Source: Chondromyces crocatus (GTDB taxonomy: Bacteria; Myxococcota_A; Polyangia; Polyangiales; Polyangiaceae). Taken from it: DNA of 64,000 nucleotides. The notes beneath the pieces are model-generated. The model did no database searches. It was not told the DNA's origin and saw only the letters and a list, made by a program, of their open reading frames with translations. Position numbers and translations under genes: made by a program. Positions 8,022 to 17,020 of the stretch are shown here, piece by piece. The stretch spans positions 5,782,525 through 5,846,524 of the forward strand of contig NZ_CP012159.1 of assembly GCF_001189295.1 (NCBI RefSeq), given 5' to 3'. Numbering within the stretch: the first letter of the stretch is position 1; every line of letters starts with the position of its first letter.

Positions 8022-9215
8022 TCAGGGGGCCTTCGGGGTCGGCTTGTCGAGGGCGGTGAGCTGCTGGCTGGCCTGGTCGCGAATCTCCTGGAGCTTGTCC
8101 TTCGCGAGGGACTGAAGCACGGGCTTCGCCGCCACCGGATCGCAGATGGCGAGCTGGCGGGTGGCGGTGCGGCGGACGTTGGTGCCGGAGACCTTCTCGT
8201 CGGTCAGTGTCTTCGCGATCGTGAAGGCCTTCTTCTTCAGGGGAGGTGGCGTGTCTTTCGAGCGACAGATGGATCCGACCGCATTCGCGAAGTCGTCGCC
8301 GAACTCGTTGCCGTAGAGCTTCGCCTCGGCGAGGTGCTTGCTCATCGAGGTGACCGCCTCGTCGCGGAGGCCCGGGCACGTGCTCGATGCAGCGGCGGCC
8401 TGTGCGGCGCCGCGGAGGTGGTCGGTCTTCGGGAGGTGGTCACGGAGCAGCGCGCAGAGCGCGGGTGTCGGCTTCCAGACGCCGAGGGTCCGCAGGGCCT
8501 CTTGTTGCACCTTCACGCTCTCGTCACCGAGGAACCGAAGGCGCTGTTCGTACGCCCAGGGGCTCTGCGAGGCGGGGAACCTCGATCCGACGATGGCCTC
8601 TCGGAGCGAGACGCTCGGGTGCGAGACGAGGGCGCCGAACTCGGCGGAGAGGCCGTGTTGCTCCACGGGGACCTCGGCGAGACAGACACCCAGCGCGGAG
8701 AGGACCAGCGAGTGAAAGGGCTTCCGGGTGGCGGCGATGAGACGCGCTGCCACGGCGGCGTCGATCGCTTCGTCGCACGAGATGATGGCGAACGTGGCCC
8801 CGGCGACCTGGTGGGCCTTCTCGTCATCGGTATCCAGCAGGGTGAGGAGCATGGGGACCGTGGCGCGCACGAAGTCTGCGTCCGTGAAGTCGTGCTCCAT
8901 CCATGCCGCGAGGGAAGGGCACCCCTGATCGAGGAACCCAGCGTCGAGCTCGCACGTCGTCGCCGCGAGGAGCTTCTGGACGAGCTGAGGAGGCCCTTCG
9001 AGCCGGGGAGGGGTGACCGGCCCGTCCTTCGTGTTCGGCGAGGTGGCCTTGGCGTCTGGCCCTGCGGGCGTGGTCGCGGCGGACGGAGGGACCGCGGGCG
9101 TCTCGACGCACGCCACATCGCCCGAGGTGGCGGGCTGGGCGCCGCCGCAAGCTGCGGACGAGAGCGCCGCTGCCGCAAGGAACGAGAACCGTGTGGCGGT
9201 GAAGGTCGAGCGCAT
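8022..9215 (-). CDS. HEAT-like repeat lipoprotein (tandem paralog 2)
   Basis: Encodes 397 residues from the ATG at 9215; an in-frame GTG five codons upstream is possible. Signal MRSTFTATRFSFLAAAALSSAAC, then a Thr/Pro/Ala-rich linker, then an alpha-solenoid region with conserved blocks matching the downstream paralog (ALCALLRDHLPKTDH; ICDPVAAKPVLQSLAKD). The two genes lie head to tail with about 110 bp between them, indicating tandem duplication. No catalytic signature is seen. Confidence 0.85.
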   Translation of the reverse strand: MRSTFTATRFSFLAAAALSSAACGGAQPATSGDVACVETPAVPPSAATTPAGPDAKATSPNTKDGPVTPPRLEGPPQLVQKLLAATTCELDAGFLDQGCPSLAAWMEHDFTDADFVRATVPMLLTLLDTDDEKAHQVAGATFAIISCDEAIDAAVAARLIAATRKPFHSLVLSALGVCLAEVPVEQHGLSAEFGALVSHPSVSLREAIVGSRFPASQSPWAYEQRLRFLGDESVKVQQEALRTLGVWKPTPALCALLRDHLPKTDHLRGAAQAAAASSTCPGLRDEAVTSMSKHLAEAKLYGNEFGDDFANAVGSICRSKDTPPPLKKKAFTIAKTLTDEKVSGTNVRRTATRQLAICDPVAAKPVLQSLAKDKLQEIRDQASQQLTALDKPTPKAP

Positions 9216-9308
9216 GAAGGCGAAGGACACGCCGAGCGCCGGGGGGCGTCAAGGGAGGGCGCGTCATCTCGGGCCGCGCCGCGCGGGGCAGGGGGTGTGG
9301 ACGAGGGG

Positions 9309-11768
9309 CTACGGGGCGAGGGCGCCGGTGTCGATGCGCTGCATGAAGAGGCGCCAGGTGCCGAGCGGCGGTGCGGCGCGGAAGCTCGCGTAGGTGAAGA
9401 GCGTCTGTCCGGCCACGGTGCTGGCGAGGGTGGGGGCCTCGTCGGCGTGCGCATCCTCGGTGAGCTGGAACCGGGCGCGCACGACGCCGTCGACACTGAC
9501 GAGGGCGCCGCGGAGATCTGCGGTCACGGGGCCACAGGTCCTCCAGCCGAGGACGAAGTGGGTGCCGTCGAACGCCACGCCTGCCGTGCCGAGGTTCACG
9601 CTTCCGTCGGCCCAGAAGGGGTTCTCCGAGCCGAGGGCCGGACAAGCTGGATGCTCGGCGACGACGAGGGGGGCAGCGTCGAGCACCACGCCGTCGGTGC
9701 CGATGCGCGTGGCGAGGATGCGTGAGACCGGCGTCGTGGTGTCGTGCCAGGCGAGCAGGTACATGCCGCCGCCATGGGCGAGCGAGAACGAACGGGCCTG
9801 CGTACCCGCGGGGGTGAGGGGGAGGCCGCCCAGATCGAGGACGGTGCCGTCGGCGGCGACGCGGGCGCCCAGCAAGGGGCCCGGGTCACGGACGTCCTGG
9901 ATCCACGCGACGAAGTGGTTCGTGCCGTCGAACGCGCTGGCGAGGCGGGTACTCATCGGGCCGTCTTCGGTGACGGCGGGCGCGTGAACGCCGTTCGCGT
10001 CGACGGTGGCGGTGACGAGCTGGGTGTCGTCCCGGAAGGCAGCGACGACGGTGGTGCCCGCGGCGCTGGAGAGCGCGGGGGGCGTGCGCGGCTCGACGTA
10101 GTGGAAGTAGGGGAAGTGGAGAGGCTGCTGGCTCGACCCGGTGATGCGCGACCCTTGCAGGTAGCAGTCCGACCCGTCGACGTTGTGCACGCAGTCCCAC
10201 CACGCGAACGTGGTCGCCGTGCCGTCGAAGCTCGCCCGCGGTGAGGTCTGGGTCGACGCGCCCACGCCGATCGCCGTCGCCTCGAGGTCGACGAGATCGC
10301 CGCCAGGGCTCGCCCAGCCCGCGAAGATGTCGGTGTGGTCGCTGGTGATGGCGTTGCGATCGTCGCTCCAGGCGAGCACGTAGTCCTGCCCGTCGAAGGT
10401 GAGGGTGGGCGTCGTCTGCGCGTTGGCGCTGCGGGAGACGAGGAGGTCCTCGGCGTCGAGGACGACGGCATCCTTCGTGACCCGGGCGGCGAAGATGGAC
10501 GCTTCGAGGTGGAGGTACTTGCCGTGGCGGTCGTCGCTCCACGCGAGGAAAGCGTGGTTCCCATCCCACGCGAGGGCAGGGTCGCCTGCGCGCTGCCGGA
10601 ACGCCGAACCATTCGCGAGGACGGGGGGACCATCGAGGGGGATGATGTTCATGCCCATCCGATCGACGAGGCCCTCGGAGCGGCCGCGGCTCCAGGCGAC
10701 GATCGCGCTCTCGCCTGCGAAGCCCACGGCGAGGCGGCCGTCGTCGGTGAAGTCGCTGAGGAACGGGATGGGCTGAGGGCTGACCGGGGTCCCCTCCGGC
10801 TTCATCCACGAGAACGAGAGATCGTGATCGCCACCCCAGACCACCCCGCAGCGGCCGTCGTGGCACGCCATCGCGCGCGGGTAGTCGGGGAGCTGGACGT
10901 CGTCGATCAGGTTGCCCGCGGTGTCGAGGGTGGCCCAGCGCCCGCTGGAAGGCGTGCGCCTGCTCCAGGCGACGACGTAGCTGGTGCCGTCGAACGCGAC
11001 GTCGGTGAGCACGGTCGTATCGCCGTCGAGCACCACGCCCATGGGATCGAGGACGGTGCCATCCGGCGCGATGCGGGCGCGGCGGATGGGCCTCGGATCG
11101 GAGACGTCGTCACCCACCTCCTGCCAGACCACGAGGTAGCCCGACGGGCTGCCCGCAATCTTGACGTCCTGGGTGTCGAGCGCGCTGGTGATGACCGAGG
11201 TCCCGAGCAGGTCGCCGTTCGGCCCGATGCGCAAGGCGACGAGGCCTGGCGAAGGCGCGGCGGCGCTGGGCCTGGCTTGCTGGCCGACGACGACGAACTC
11301 CTCGCCACTCGCGGCGACGTCGAGGAAGCGCGTGGCGAGCGGCAAGGGGAGGGAGGCGCTCGCGTCGAGGACGGCGCCGCTCGGATCCACCCGGGCGCCG
11401 TACGCCTTCACGGGACGCGAGTCGGCCCACACGGCGAAATACGTGGCGCCGTTGAATGCCACCGCGGGCATCTCCTGCGCGCCGGTGGCAGGGCCCATGA
11501 TGGGCGCGTCGACGCGGTGCCCCGGCGGCTCCGTCGGGGGCTCGGTGGGCGGCGGTTCCGGCTCCGGGAGCGGAAAGAAGGGGGGGCGATCCGGGCGCGG
11601 CGGTTCGGGCGTCGGCGTCGGGGTGGTGGGCGTCGGCGGTGTGTTGCTGGGGTCCTGATCGGGGGAGCTTCCGCAAGCGACGATGCCTGCGGCGCAGAAG
11701 GTCGCGGAGAGCAGGAGCGACGACGGAGGCAGGCGCCTCCTCCGGATGGGAGAACCATGAGGGTGCAT
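9309..11768 (-). CDS. Large beta-propeller-like lipoprotein
   Basis: Encodes 819 residues. The lipoprotein signal ends at AAGIVAC, then a long Pro/Thr/Glu linker (PTPTTPTPTPEPPRPDRPP). From about residue 85 onward a repeat of roughly 50-60 residues recurs many times: FDGTxYVVAWxD...RI-xxDGxVLD-xG. This is the pattern of beta-propeller blades built from hydrophobic beta strands. AGAGAGGGA upstream supports the ATG. It is likely surface exposed with a binding or scaffold role. A pair of palindromic sites lies just upstream (11807-11835). The family is not recognised more precisely. Confidence 0.8.
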   Translation of the reverse strand: MHPHGSPIRRRRLPPSSLLLSATFCAAGIVACGSSPDQDPSNTPPTPTTPTPTPEPPRPDRPPFFPLPEPEPPPTEPPTEPPGHRVDAPIMGPATGAQEMPAVAFNGATYFAVWADSRPVKAYGARVDPSGAVLDASASLPLPLATRFLDVAASGEEFVVVGQQARPSAAAPSPGLVALRIGPNGDLLGTSVITSALDTQDVKIAGSPSGYLVVWQEVGDDVSDPRPIRRARIAPDGTVLDPMGVVLDGDTTVLTDVAFDGTSYVVAWSRRTPSSGRWATLDTAGNLIDDVQLPDYPRAMACHDGRCGVVWGGDHDLSFSWMKPEGTPVSPQPIPFLSDFTDDGRLAVGFAGESAIVAWSRGRSEGLVDRMGMNIIPLDGPPVLANGSAFRQRAGDPALAWDGNHAFLAWSDDRHGKYLHLEASIFAARVTKDAVVLDAEDLLVSRSANAQTTPTLTFDGQDYVLAWSDDRNAITSDHTDIFAGWASPGGDLVDLEATAIGVGASTQTSPRASFDGTATTFAWWDCVHNVDGSDCYLQGSRITGSSQQPLHFPYFHYVEPRTPPALSSAAGTTVVAAFRDDTQLVTATVDANGVHAPAVTEDGPMSTRLASAFDGTNHFVAWIQDVRDPGPLLGARVAADGTVLDLGGLPLTPAGTQARSFSLAHGGGMYLLAWHDTTTPVSRILATRIGTDGVVLDAAPLVVAEHPACPALGSENPFWADGSVNLGTAGVAFDGTHFVLGWRTCGPVTADLRGALVSVDGVVRARFQLTEDAHADEAPTLASTVAGQTLFTYASFRAAPPLGTWRLFMQRIDTGALAP

Positions 11769-11806
11769 GACGGAATCCCTCTCTTCTTGCGAAGGGGTGA
11801 TGGTCG

Positions 11807-11835
11807 GAGACGTGATCACGCCGAGACGTGATCAC
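11807..11835. promoter_or_regulatory. Tandem GTGATCAC palindromes upstream of the propeller lipoprotein
   Basis: The 13-mer GAGACGTGATCAC occurs twice (11807-11819 and 11823-11835), 16 bp apart, each containing the palindrome GTGATCAC. The sites lie 39-67 bp upstream of the ATG at 11768. The spacing and symmetry fit a two-site operator. The regulator is unknown. Confidence 0.45.
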
Positions 11836-12190
11836 CGTGCAGGATAACGACAGGAACCGCGCGCACTGAAGCGATCTTGCGGATCCGCGTACGGATTCGA
11901 TCGAGGTGATCGCGGGCCACGGAGCGTCCCTGTGCAGAGGTTGCGCAGGGCCGGCCCAACATGCGCAAGCCTGGCGCATCACGCGCGGCGTCGGCGTGCT
12001 GGAGGCGTGGCGCGCGCCCGAGGAAAACGCTGGAAAACCTTCGCCGAGGGGATGCTGGAGACGGAGGTGTGGGTCGCGGCATCGTAACTCGTGGGGGAGC
12101 GAGCTGGACTCGCTCTACACGGTGCTGAAGCGCGGGGGGCGCCTGGTCGGTGAGACCTGGCGAAGCTCGTCGCAAGGAGAGCGTGTCGGG
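11836..12190. other. Divergent intergenic region
   Basis: This separates the propeller lipoprotein (minus) from the small Cys-rich lipoprotein (plus). An open plus-strand frame runs in phase into the latter, but its translation looks random and lacks a signal peptide, so I treat it as non-coding upstream DNA holding two promoters. Confidence 0.5.
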
Positions 12191-12475
12191 ATGGAACGTG
12201 CGATGCGGGTGACGCTCCTCTGGATCGGCATGGCGCTGGTGACGGCTGGCTGTGAGACCGCCGAGCAGGCCGTCGACTGTCAGAAGATCTGTCAGGCCAA
12301 CCGGGATTGCGTCGACACCTCGTTCGACGTGGAGACCTGCCGCGCGGACTGCGAAGAGCAGCTCGACACGAACGAGTCGTTCCGGAACGAGGCGAAGGTG
12401 TGCGAGGCCTGCCTGGAACGCACGGAGTGCTCGGAACAGGCGGACTGCTTCCTGGAGTGTCCGATCGTGCGATGA
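12191..12475 (+). CDS. Small cysteine-rich lipoprotein (family copy 2)
   Basis: Encodes 94 residues from the ATG at 12191; AAGGAG at 12174 supports it. A second ATG four codons later is possible. The signal MERAMRVTLLWIGMALVTAGC is followed by ten cysteines in exactly the arrangement of the gene at 40-327 (x3, x5, x9, x3, x16, x2, x5, x5, x3). The mature sequences share NRDC/YQDC, VCEACLE/VCEACLD and a terminal CPIxx. The strict spacing across about 12 kb marks a distinct disulfide-rich surface family. Function unknown. Confidence 0.85.
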   Translation: MERAMRVTLLWIGMALVTAGCETAEQAVDCQKICQANRDCVDTSFDVETCRADCEEQLDTNESFRNEAKVCEACLERTECSEQADCFLECPIVR

Positions 12476-12596
12476 CGTGGTGGGTGTGGCGGCAAGCGCA
12501 CAAAGGGGGGAGCGGGGACGGCGTGGAGGAAGGGCATTTCGGCCCTTCGTTCCCCGTCGACGGCGCGACGGTCGTGCGACTACGCTGGCCCGCGCC

Positions 12597-13454
12597 ATGG
12601 ACGTCCGTGCCGATCCGGCAAAGAGGCGCGTGGAGCGGGGGGGCTCCTGGGTCGCGGTGGTGCTCGCGCTGGTCGCGGCGGCGCTCGCGCTGACGGGGTG
12701 TCAGCACGACTGGGATGCCTACGATCCGCGCGGGGGCGAGGCGATCGACGCGACGACCGGCTCCCTGGGGATGGGCGGGGGTGGTGGTGAGCCTCACGCG
12801 ACGGGCGGGGGTGGAAGCGGAGGGAGCCCAGGTGTGGGCGGTGGCGGGGGGAGCGGTGGATCGCCTACCTGCCCCGGCGGGCACGTGCCGCTCGTGGACG
12901 ATTTCGACGGCCCGAACCTGAGCCTGGACTGGGTCGCGGGGATCGGGCTGCCCGCATCGATCGCGATCGCCGACGGCGCACTGAAGGTGACGCTGCCCGA
13001 TCGCGAGGCGATCAACATGTACGGGGGCGTGCGGTCCAGCGCAGTCTACGACCTCACGGGCTGCTCGGTGTTCGCCCGGGTGGATCGGGTGACCAGCGCC
13101 AACACACACGCCTTCACGCAGATCTACGCGACCGCCGGCGACGACGTGGGCTTCATCGAGATCGTGCAGATGGCCGGGCGGCTGGTGTTCAAGCAGGTGA
13201 TCGGCAACGTGAACGAGGAACTCAAGTCGATCCCGTACAGCCCGACGCTGCACGCTTACTGGCGGCTGCGCGAGGCAGGGGGGATGAGCTACTGGGAGAC
13301 CTCGCCGGACGGGCACGCCTGGGTGATCCAGCACCGCGCGCCGAACCCCGTGTCGCTCGGCTCGATCCGGGTCGGGCTGGGCGCCGGGATCTACCAGGTG
13401 GAGCCGAGCTACCCTGGAGAAGCGCACTTCGGGTCGGTGAACGTGGCGCCCTGA
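12597..13454 (+). CDS. Gly-linker lipoprotein with a beta-sandwich (DUF1349/LamG-like) domain
   Basis: Encodes 285 residues. A long positively charged n-region precedes a hydrophobic stretch ending ALALTGC. A Gly/Ser-rich linker (about 58-92, several GGGG runs) leads to a C-terminal domain beginning DDFDGPNLSLDW. This domain continues with WRLREAGGMSYWETSPDG, reminiscent of concanavalin-like beta-sandwich folds that bind glycans. The Gly linker is typical of large myxobacterial lipoproteins. Catalytic residues are not evident, so a binding role is more likely. The start was placed at the ATG preceding the charged n-region. Confidence 0.75.
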   Translation: MDVRADPAKRRVERGGSWVAVVLALVAAALALTGCQHDWDAYDPRGGEAIDATTGSLGMGGGGGEPHATGGGGSGGSPGVGGGGGSGGSPTCPGGHVPLVDDFDGPNLSLDWVAGIGLPASIAIADGALKVTLPDREAINMYGGVRSSAVYDLTGCSVFARVDRVTSANTHAFTQIYATAGDDVGFIEIVQMAGRLVFKQVIGNVNEELKSIPYSPTLHAYWRLREAGGMSYWETSPDGHAWVIQHRAPNPVSLGSIRVGLGAGIYQVEPSYPGEAHFGSVNVAP

Positions 13455-13606
13455 CACCACCCACGAGACGCGCTGGCGTGCCCGGGTCGAAGGCGCCGTG
13501 CGCTCGGGTCGGGAGGGCGGCGGGCGACGGGGACGGGCCGCCGGATTTCAGCAGAACTCCGCGGGAAGGCGATGACGCGCCGCATCGGCGGGGTGTACAA
13601 GGCGCC

Positions 13607-14608
13607 ATGCGCCACTTCCTGACGACGCTCGACTACTCACGCGACGAGCTCCAGGGCTTTCTGGACGTGGCGGCCCGCATGAAAGCAGGGCCCCACGACA
13701 AGCCGCTGGAGGGCAAGTCCATCGCCCTCCTCTTCTTCAATCCCTCGCTGCGGACGCGCACGAGCTTCGAGCTCGGCGCCCACCAGCTCGGGATGAAGGC
13801 CATCGTGCTGGAGCCCGGCAAAGGGGCCTGGCCGATCGAGTTCGAGGACGGCGTGGTGATGGACGGCGACCCCGAGGAGCACGTGCGCGAGGTGGCGCGG
13901 GTGCTGTCGCGTTACGTCGACGCGATCGCGGTGCGGGCGTTCCCGAAGTTCCAGCGGTGGGAAGACGACCGCGAGGACCGCGTGATCCGCGCGTTCGCCG
14001 CGCACGCGACCGTGCCGGTGATCAACATGGAGACGATCACCCACCCCTGTCAGGAGCTGGCGCTGCTCTTGACGCTCCAGGAGCGGCTCGGCCGCACCGA
14101 CGGGAAGAAGTTCCTCCTGACGTGGACCTACCACCCCAAGCCGCTGAACACCGCGGTGGCGAACTCGGCGCTGATCATCGCGGCGAAGTTCGGGTTCGAC
14201 GTGACCCTGCTCTGCCCGACGCCCGAGTACGCGCTCGATCCGCGCTACATGGAGGCCGCCGCGTCGCTGACGAAGGCCCAGGGGCGGAGCTTGACGGTGA
14301 CGCACGACGTGGACGCGGCCTACCAGGGCGCCGACATCGTGTACGCGAAGTCGTGGGGAGCGCTGCCCTACTTCGGGCGCTGGGCCGACGAGAAGCCCAT
14401 CCGCGACGCGCACCGCCACTTCATGGTCGACCAGCGGAAGATGGAGCTGACGCCCGATGGGCTGTTCTCGCACTGCCTGCCAGTGCGTCGGAACGTGAAG
14501 GTCACCGACGAGGTGCTGGACTCGCCGCGCGCGATCCACATCGACGAGGCGGAGAACCGGATTCACGTGCAGAAGGCGATGATGAGCGCACTCCTCGGCG
14601 GCCGCTGA
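13607..14608 (+). CDS. argF': N-acetylornithine carbamoyltransferase
   Basis: Encodes 333 residues. It catalyses N-acetylornithine + carbamoyl phosphate to N-acetylcitrulline in arginine synthesis. The carbamoyl-phosphate loop is [11 protein letters not shown] (45-55), followed by [18 protein letters not shown] and [12 protein letters not shown], then [17 protein letters not shown], and [11 protein letters not shown] around His289. These segments follow the Xanthomonas acetylornithine-specific enzyme rather than ordinary ornithine carbamoyltransferase (whose loop is STRTR and signature HCLPA). It is the first gene of the arginine operon. The acetylcitrulline deacetylase-like gene two positions downstream independently supports the acetylated-intermediate route. 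Confidence 0.92.
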   Translation: MRHFLTTLDYSRDELQGFLDVAARMKAGPHDKPLEGKSIALLFFNPSLRTRTSFELGAHQLGMKAIVLEPGKGAWPIEFEDGVVMDGDPEEHVREVARVLSRYVDAIAVRAFPKFQRWEDDREDRVIRAFAAHATVPVINMETITHPCQELALLLTLQERLGRTDGKKFLLTWTYHPKPLNTAVANSALIIAAKFGFDVTLLCPTPEYALDPRYMEAAASLTKAQGRSLTVTHDVDAAYQGADIVYAKSWGALPYFGRWADEKPIRDAHRHFMVDQRKMELTPDGLFSHCLPVRRNVKVTDEVLDSPRAIHIDEAENRIHVQKAMMSALLGGR

Positions 14609-14636
14609 GGGGCGCTGGGTGCGGAGAGGAGCGACG

Positions 14637-15878
14637 ATGAACCAGCAAGGTGGCGCGAAGAAGACGGCGGTCCTGGCGTTCTCCGGGGGGCTCGACACGA
14701 GCTTCTGCGTGCCGTGGTTGCAGGATCGGGGCTACGAGGTGGCGACGCTCTTCGTCGACACCGGCGGCGTGGACGCGGAAGAGCGGGCGTACATCGAGGA
14801 GCGGGCCCGCGCGCTGGGGGCCGTGCGCCACGAGACCTACGACGGCGCGCAGAACATCTGGGACGACATCGTCGTGCCGCTCGTGATCGGCGGGCAGCTC
14901 TACCAGGACACGTACCCGCTCCTCGTGAGCGATCGCTACATCATCGTGGAGCAGTCGCTTCGGCTCGCCGACCGGCTCGGGACGAAGGTCTTCGCGCACG
15001 GCTGCACCGGGATGGGCAACGATCAGGTGCGCTTCGACCAGACGGTGCGCTCGCTCGGCGACTACGAGATCGTGGCGCCGATTCGCGAGATCCAGCACGA
15101 GCACACGGCCGTGCGCGCCTACGAGGCGAAGTTCCTGGAGGAGCGCGGCTTCGCCGTGCGCGGGAAGACGACGCGCTACTCGATCAACCAGAACATCCTC
15201 GGCGTGACGGCCTCGGGCACGGAGATCGACGAATTCCAGGCCCCCGGCGACGAGACGTGGACGCTGTGCGCACACCCGACGAAATGGCCCAGGGAGGCGC
15301 TGCGCGTGACCATCGGCTTCGAGCGCGGCGTGGCGGTGACGCTCGACGGAAAGGCGACCCCGGGGCCCGCGATCCTGAAGGCGCTGAACGAGCGCATGGG
15401 CGCCTACGGCGTGGGCCGCGGGATCTACACGGGCGACACCACGATCGGCCTGAAGGGCCGGATCGTGTTCGAGTGCCCGGGAATCACCGCGCTGATGGTG
15501 GCCCACCGCGCGCTCGAAGAGGCCGTGCTGACGGCGCACCAGAACTCGTTCAAGCCCACGGTGGCGAAGAAGTGGGTGGAGCTGGTCTACAAGGGCTTCT
15601 TCTTCGAGCCCCTGAAGGCCGATCTGGAGGCGTACCTGCGCGAGAGCCAGGCGTTCGTGTCCGGCGAGGTGACGCTGGAGACGTGGGGCGGATCGGTGCT
15701 GCCGGTGGCGGTGTCGAGCGACCACATCCTGCGGCACAAGGGCGCCGTCTACGCGCAGAGCGCCGACTGGGGCGCGGCCGAAGCGGAGGGCTTCATCAAG
15801 CTCTACGGGATGAGCTCGACGCTCTCGGCGGCGATCAACAAGCCGGCGCGCGGCGGCAAGGTCACCACGAAGGAATGA
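14637..15878 (+). CDS. argG: Argininosuccinate synthase
   Basis: Encodes 413 residues, ATP-dependent joining of citrulline and aspartate. The PP-loop AFSGGLDTS (14-22) is intact, and the family blocks [23 protein letters not shown] and GKATPGPAI are present. The ATG at 14637 is preceded by GGAGAGGA. Length and layout are normal for the family. It lies 28 bp after argF' and its stop overlaps the next gene's start (ATGA), as expected for one transcript. In this operon the citrulline arises from N-acetylcitrulline through the next gene's product. Confidence 0.95.
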   Translation: MNQQGGAKKTAVLAFSGGLDTSFCVPWLQDRGYEVATLFVDTGGVDAEERAYIEERARALGAVRHETYDGAQNIWDDIVVPLVIGGQLYQDTYPLLVSDRYIIVEQSLRLADRLGTKVFAHGCTGMGNDQVRFDQTVRSLGDYEIVAPIREIQHEHTAVRAYEAKFLEERGFAVRGKTTRYSINQNILGVTASGTEIDEFQAPGDETWTLCAHPTKWPREALRVTIGFERGVAVTLDGKATPGPAILKALNERMGAYGVGRGIYTGDTTIGLKGRIVFECPGITALMVAHRALEEAVLTAHQNSFKPTVAKKWVELVYKGFFFEPLKADLEAYLRESQAFVSGEVTLETWGGSVLPVAVSSDHILRHKGAVYAQSADWGAAEAEGFIKLYGMSSTLSAAINKPARGGKVTTKE

Positions 15879-17020
15879 GCGGACCGATGAGCGAGGGCGC
15901 CGTGGGCGTCACGGACGACGCGGTGGCCCGGGTGCTGGGCCACCTGGAGCGGCTCGTGGGGTTCGACACGCGAAACCCGCCGCGCGCGATCGATGGTGGC
16001 GGCCTCTTCGCGTACCTGCGCGAGGCGCTGCCCGGGTTCCAGGTGGAGGTGCAGGACCTCGGCGAGGGGTGCGTGTGGCTGCTCGCGCGCCGTGGGTCGC
16101 CGCGGGTGCTGTTCAACGTGCACGTGGACACGGTGCCGGCGGATCCCGGATGGACGCGGGATCCCTTGCGCCTCGCCGTGGAGGGAGACCGGGCGGTGGG
16201 GCTCGGTGCGTGCGACATCAAGGGGGCGGCGGCCGCGCTGCTCGTCGCCGCCGCGGAGACGGACGGGGACGCGGCATTCCTGTTCAGCTCCGACGAAGAG
16301 GCGGGAACGTCCCGCTGCATCCGCGATTTCACCGCGCGCCACCGCTTCGACGAGGTGATCGTCGGCGAGCCGACGTCGTGCAAGGCGGTGCTCGCTCACC
16401 GGGGGATCGGGACGGCCACCGCGTCGTTCCGTGGCGTCGGTGGGCATGCGTCGAGCGCGCGGGCGCTCCACGACAGCGCGGTGCACGAGGCGGTGCGCTG
16501 GGCAGGGAAGGCGCTGGAAGAGGCGGAGCGATCGGAGCGCGCGGCGGCGGAGGGCGGCGCGTTCGGAGGCCTGGTGGGGCTGCGGCTCAACCTCGGGATC
16601 ATCGAGGGGGGCCTCAAGTCGAACATGATCGCCGCGCAAGCGTCGGTGCGGTTCGGCGTGAGGCCGCCCCCGTCGCGGCATCCCGCGGCGGTGATCGACG
16701 CGCTGGCTGCACTCGCGCCGGATCCGTCGCGGATCACGGTGACGAAGGGGTTCCTCGCGCCCCCTTTGCCCGCCGATGGTGAAGCTGGGCTCGCGCGGGG
16801 CAAGGCGCTCGCGGCGCGCCATGGTCTCACCGAGGGCGCGGCCGTCGACTTCTGGACGGAGGCGGCGCTGTTCTCGGAGGGAGGCGCCGCGGCCGTGGTG
16901 TTCGGCCCTGGCGACATCCAGCAAGCGCACACCGCGGGAGAGTTCGTGCCGCTCGCGGATCTCGCCGCGGCGCTGGCCACCTACAAGCGGATGCTCGCTG
17001 GAGCGGGAGGGCCGTCGTGA
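15875..17020 (+). CDS. argE': N-acetylcitrulline deacetylase (M20 metallopeptidase family)
   Basis: Encodes 381 residues. It removes the acetyl group to give citrulline. M20 di-zinc residues are visible: His83 in NVHVDTVPA, Asp114 in ACDIKG, Glu141-Glu142 in SSDEEAGT, and His352 in [11 protein letters not shown]. The ATG overlaps the argG stop (ATGA); a second ATG at 15887 is also possible. The 3' end overlaps the next gene as GTGA. An acetylornithine deacetylase would look similar; the assignment to acetylcitrulline rests on the neighbouring acetylornithine carbamoyltransferase and the Xanthomonas-like operon order. Confidence 0.88.
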   Translation: MSGPMSEGAVGVTDDAVARVLGHLERLVGFDTRNPPRAIDGGGLFAYLREALPGFQVEVQDLGEGCVWLLARRGSPRVLFNVHVDTVPADPGWTRDPLRLAVEGDRAVGLGACDIKGAAAALLVAAAETDGDAAFLFSSDEEAGTSRCIRDFTARHRFDEVIVGEPTSCKAVLAHRGIGTATASFRGVGGHASSARALHDSAVHEAVRWAGKALEEAERSERAAAEGGAFGGLVGLRLNLGIIEGGLKSNMIAAQASVRFGVRPPPSRHPAAVIDALAALAPDPSRITVTKGFLAPPLPADGEAGLARGKALAARHGLTEGAAVDFWTEAALFSEGGAAAVVFGPGDIQQAHTAGEFVPLADLAAALATYKRMLAGAGGPS

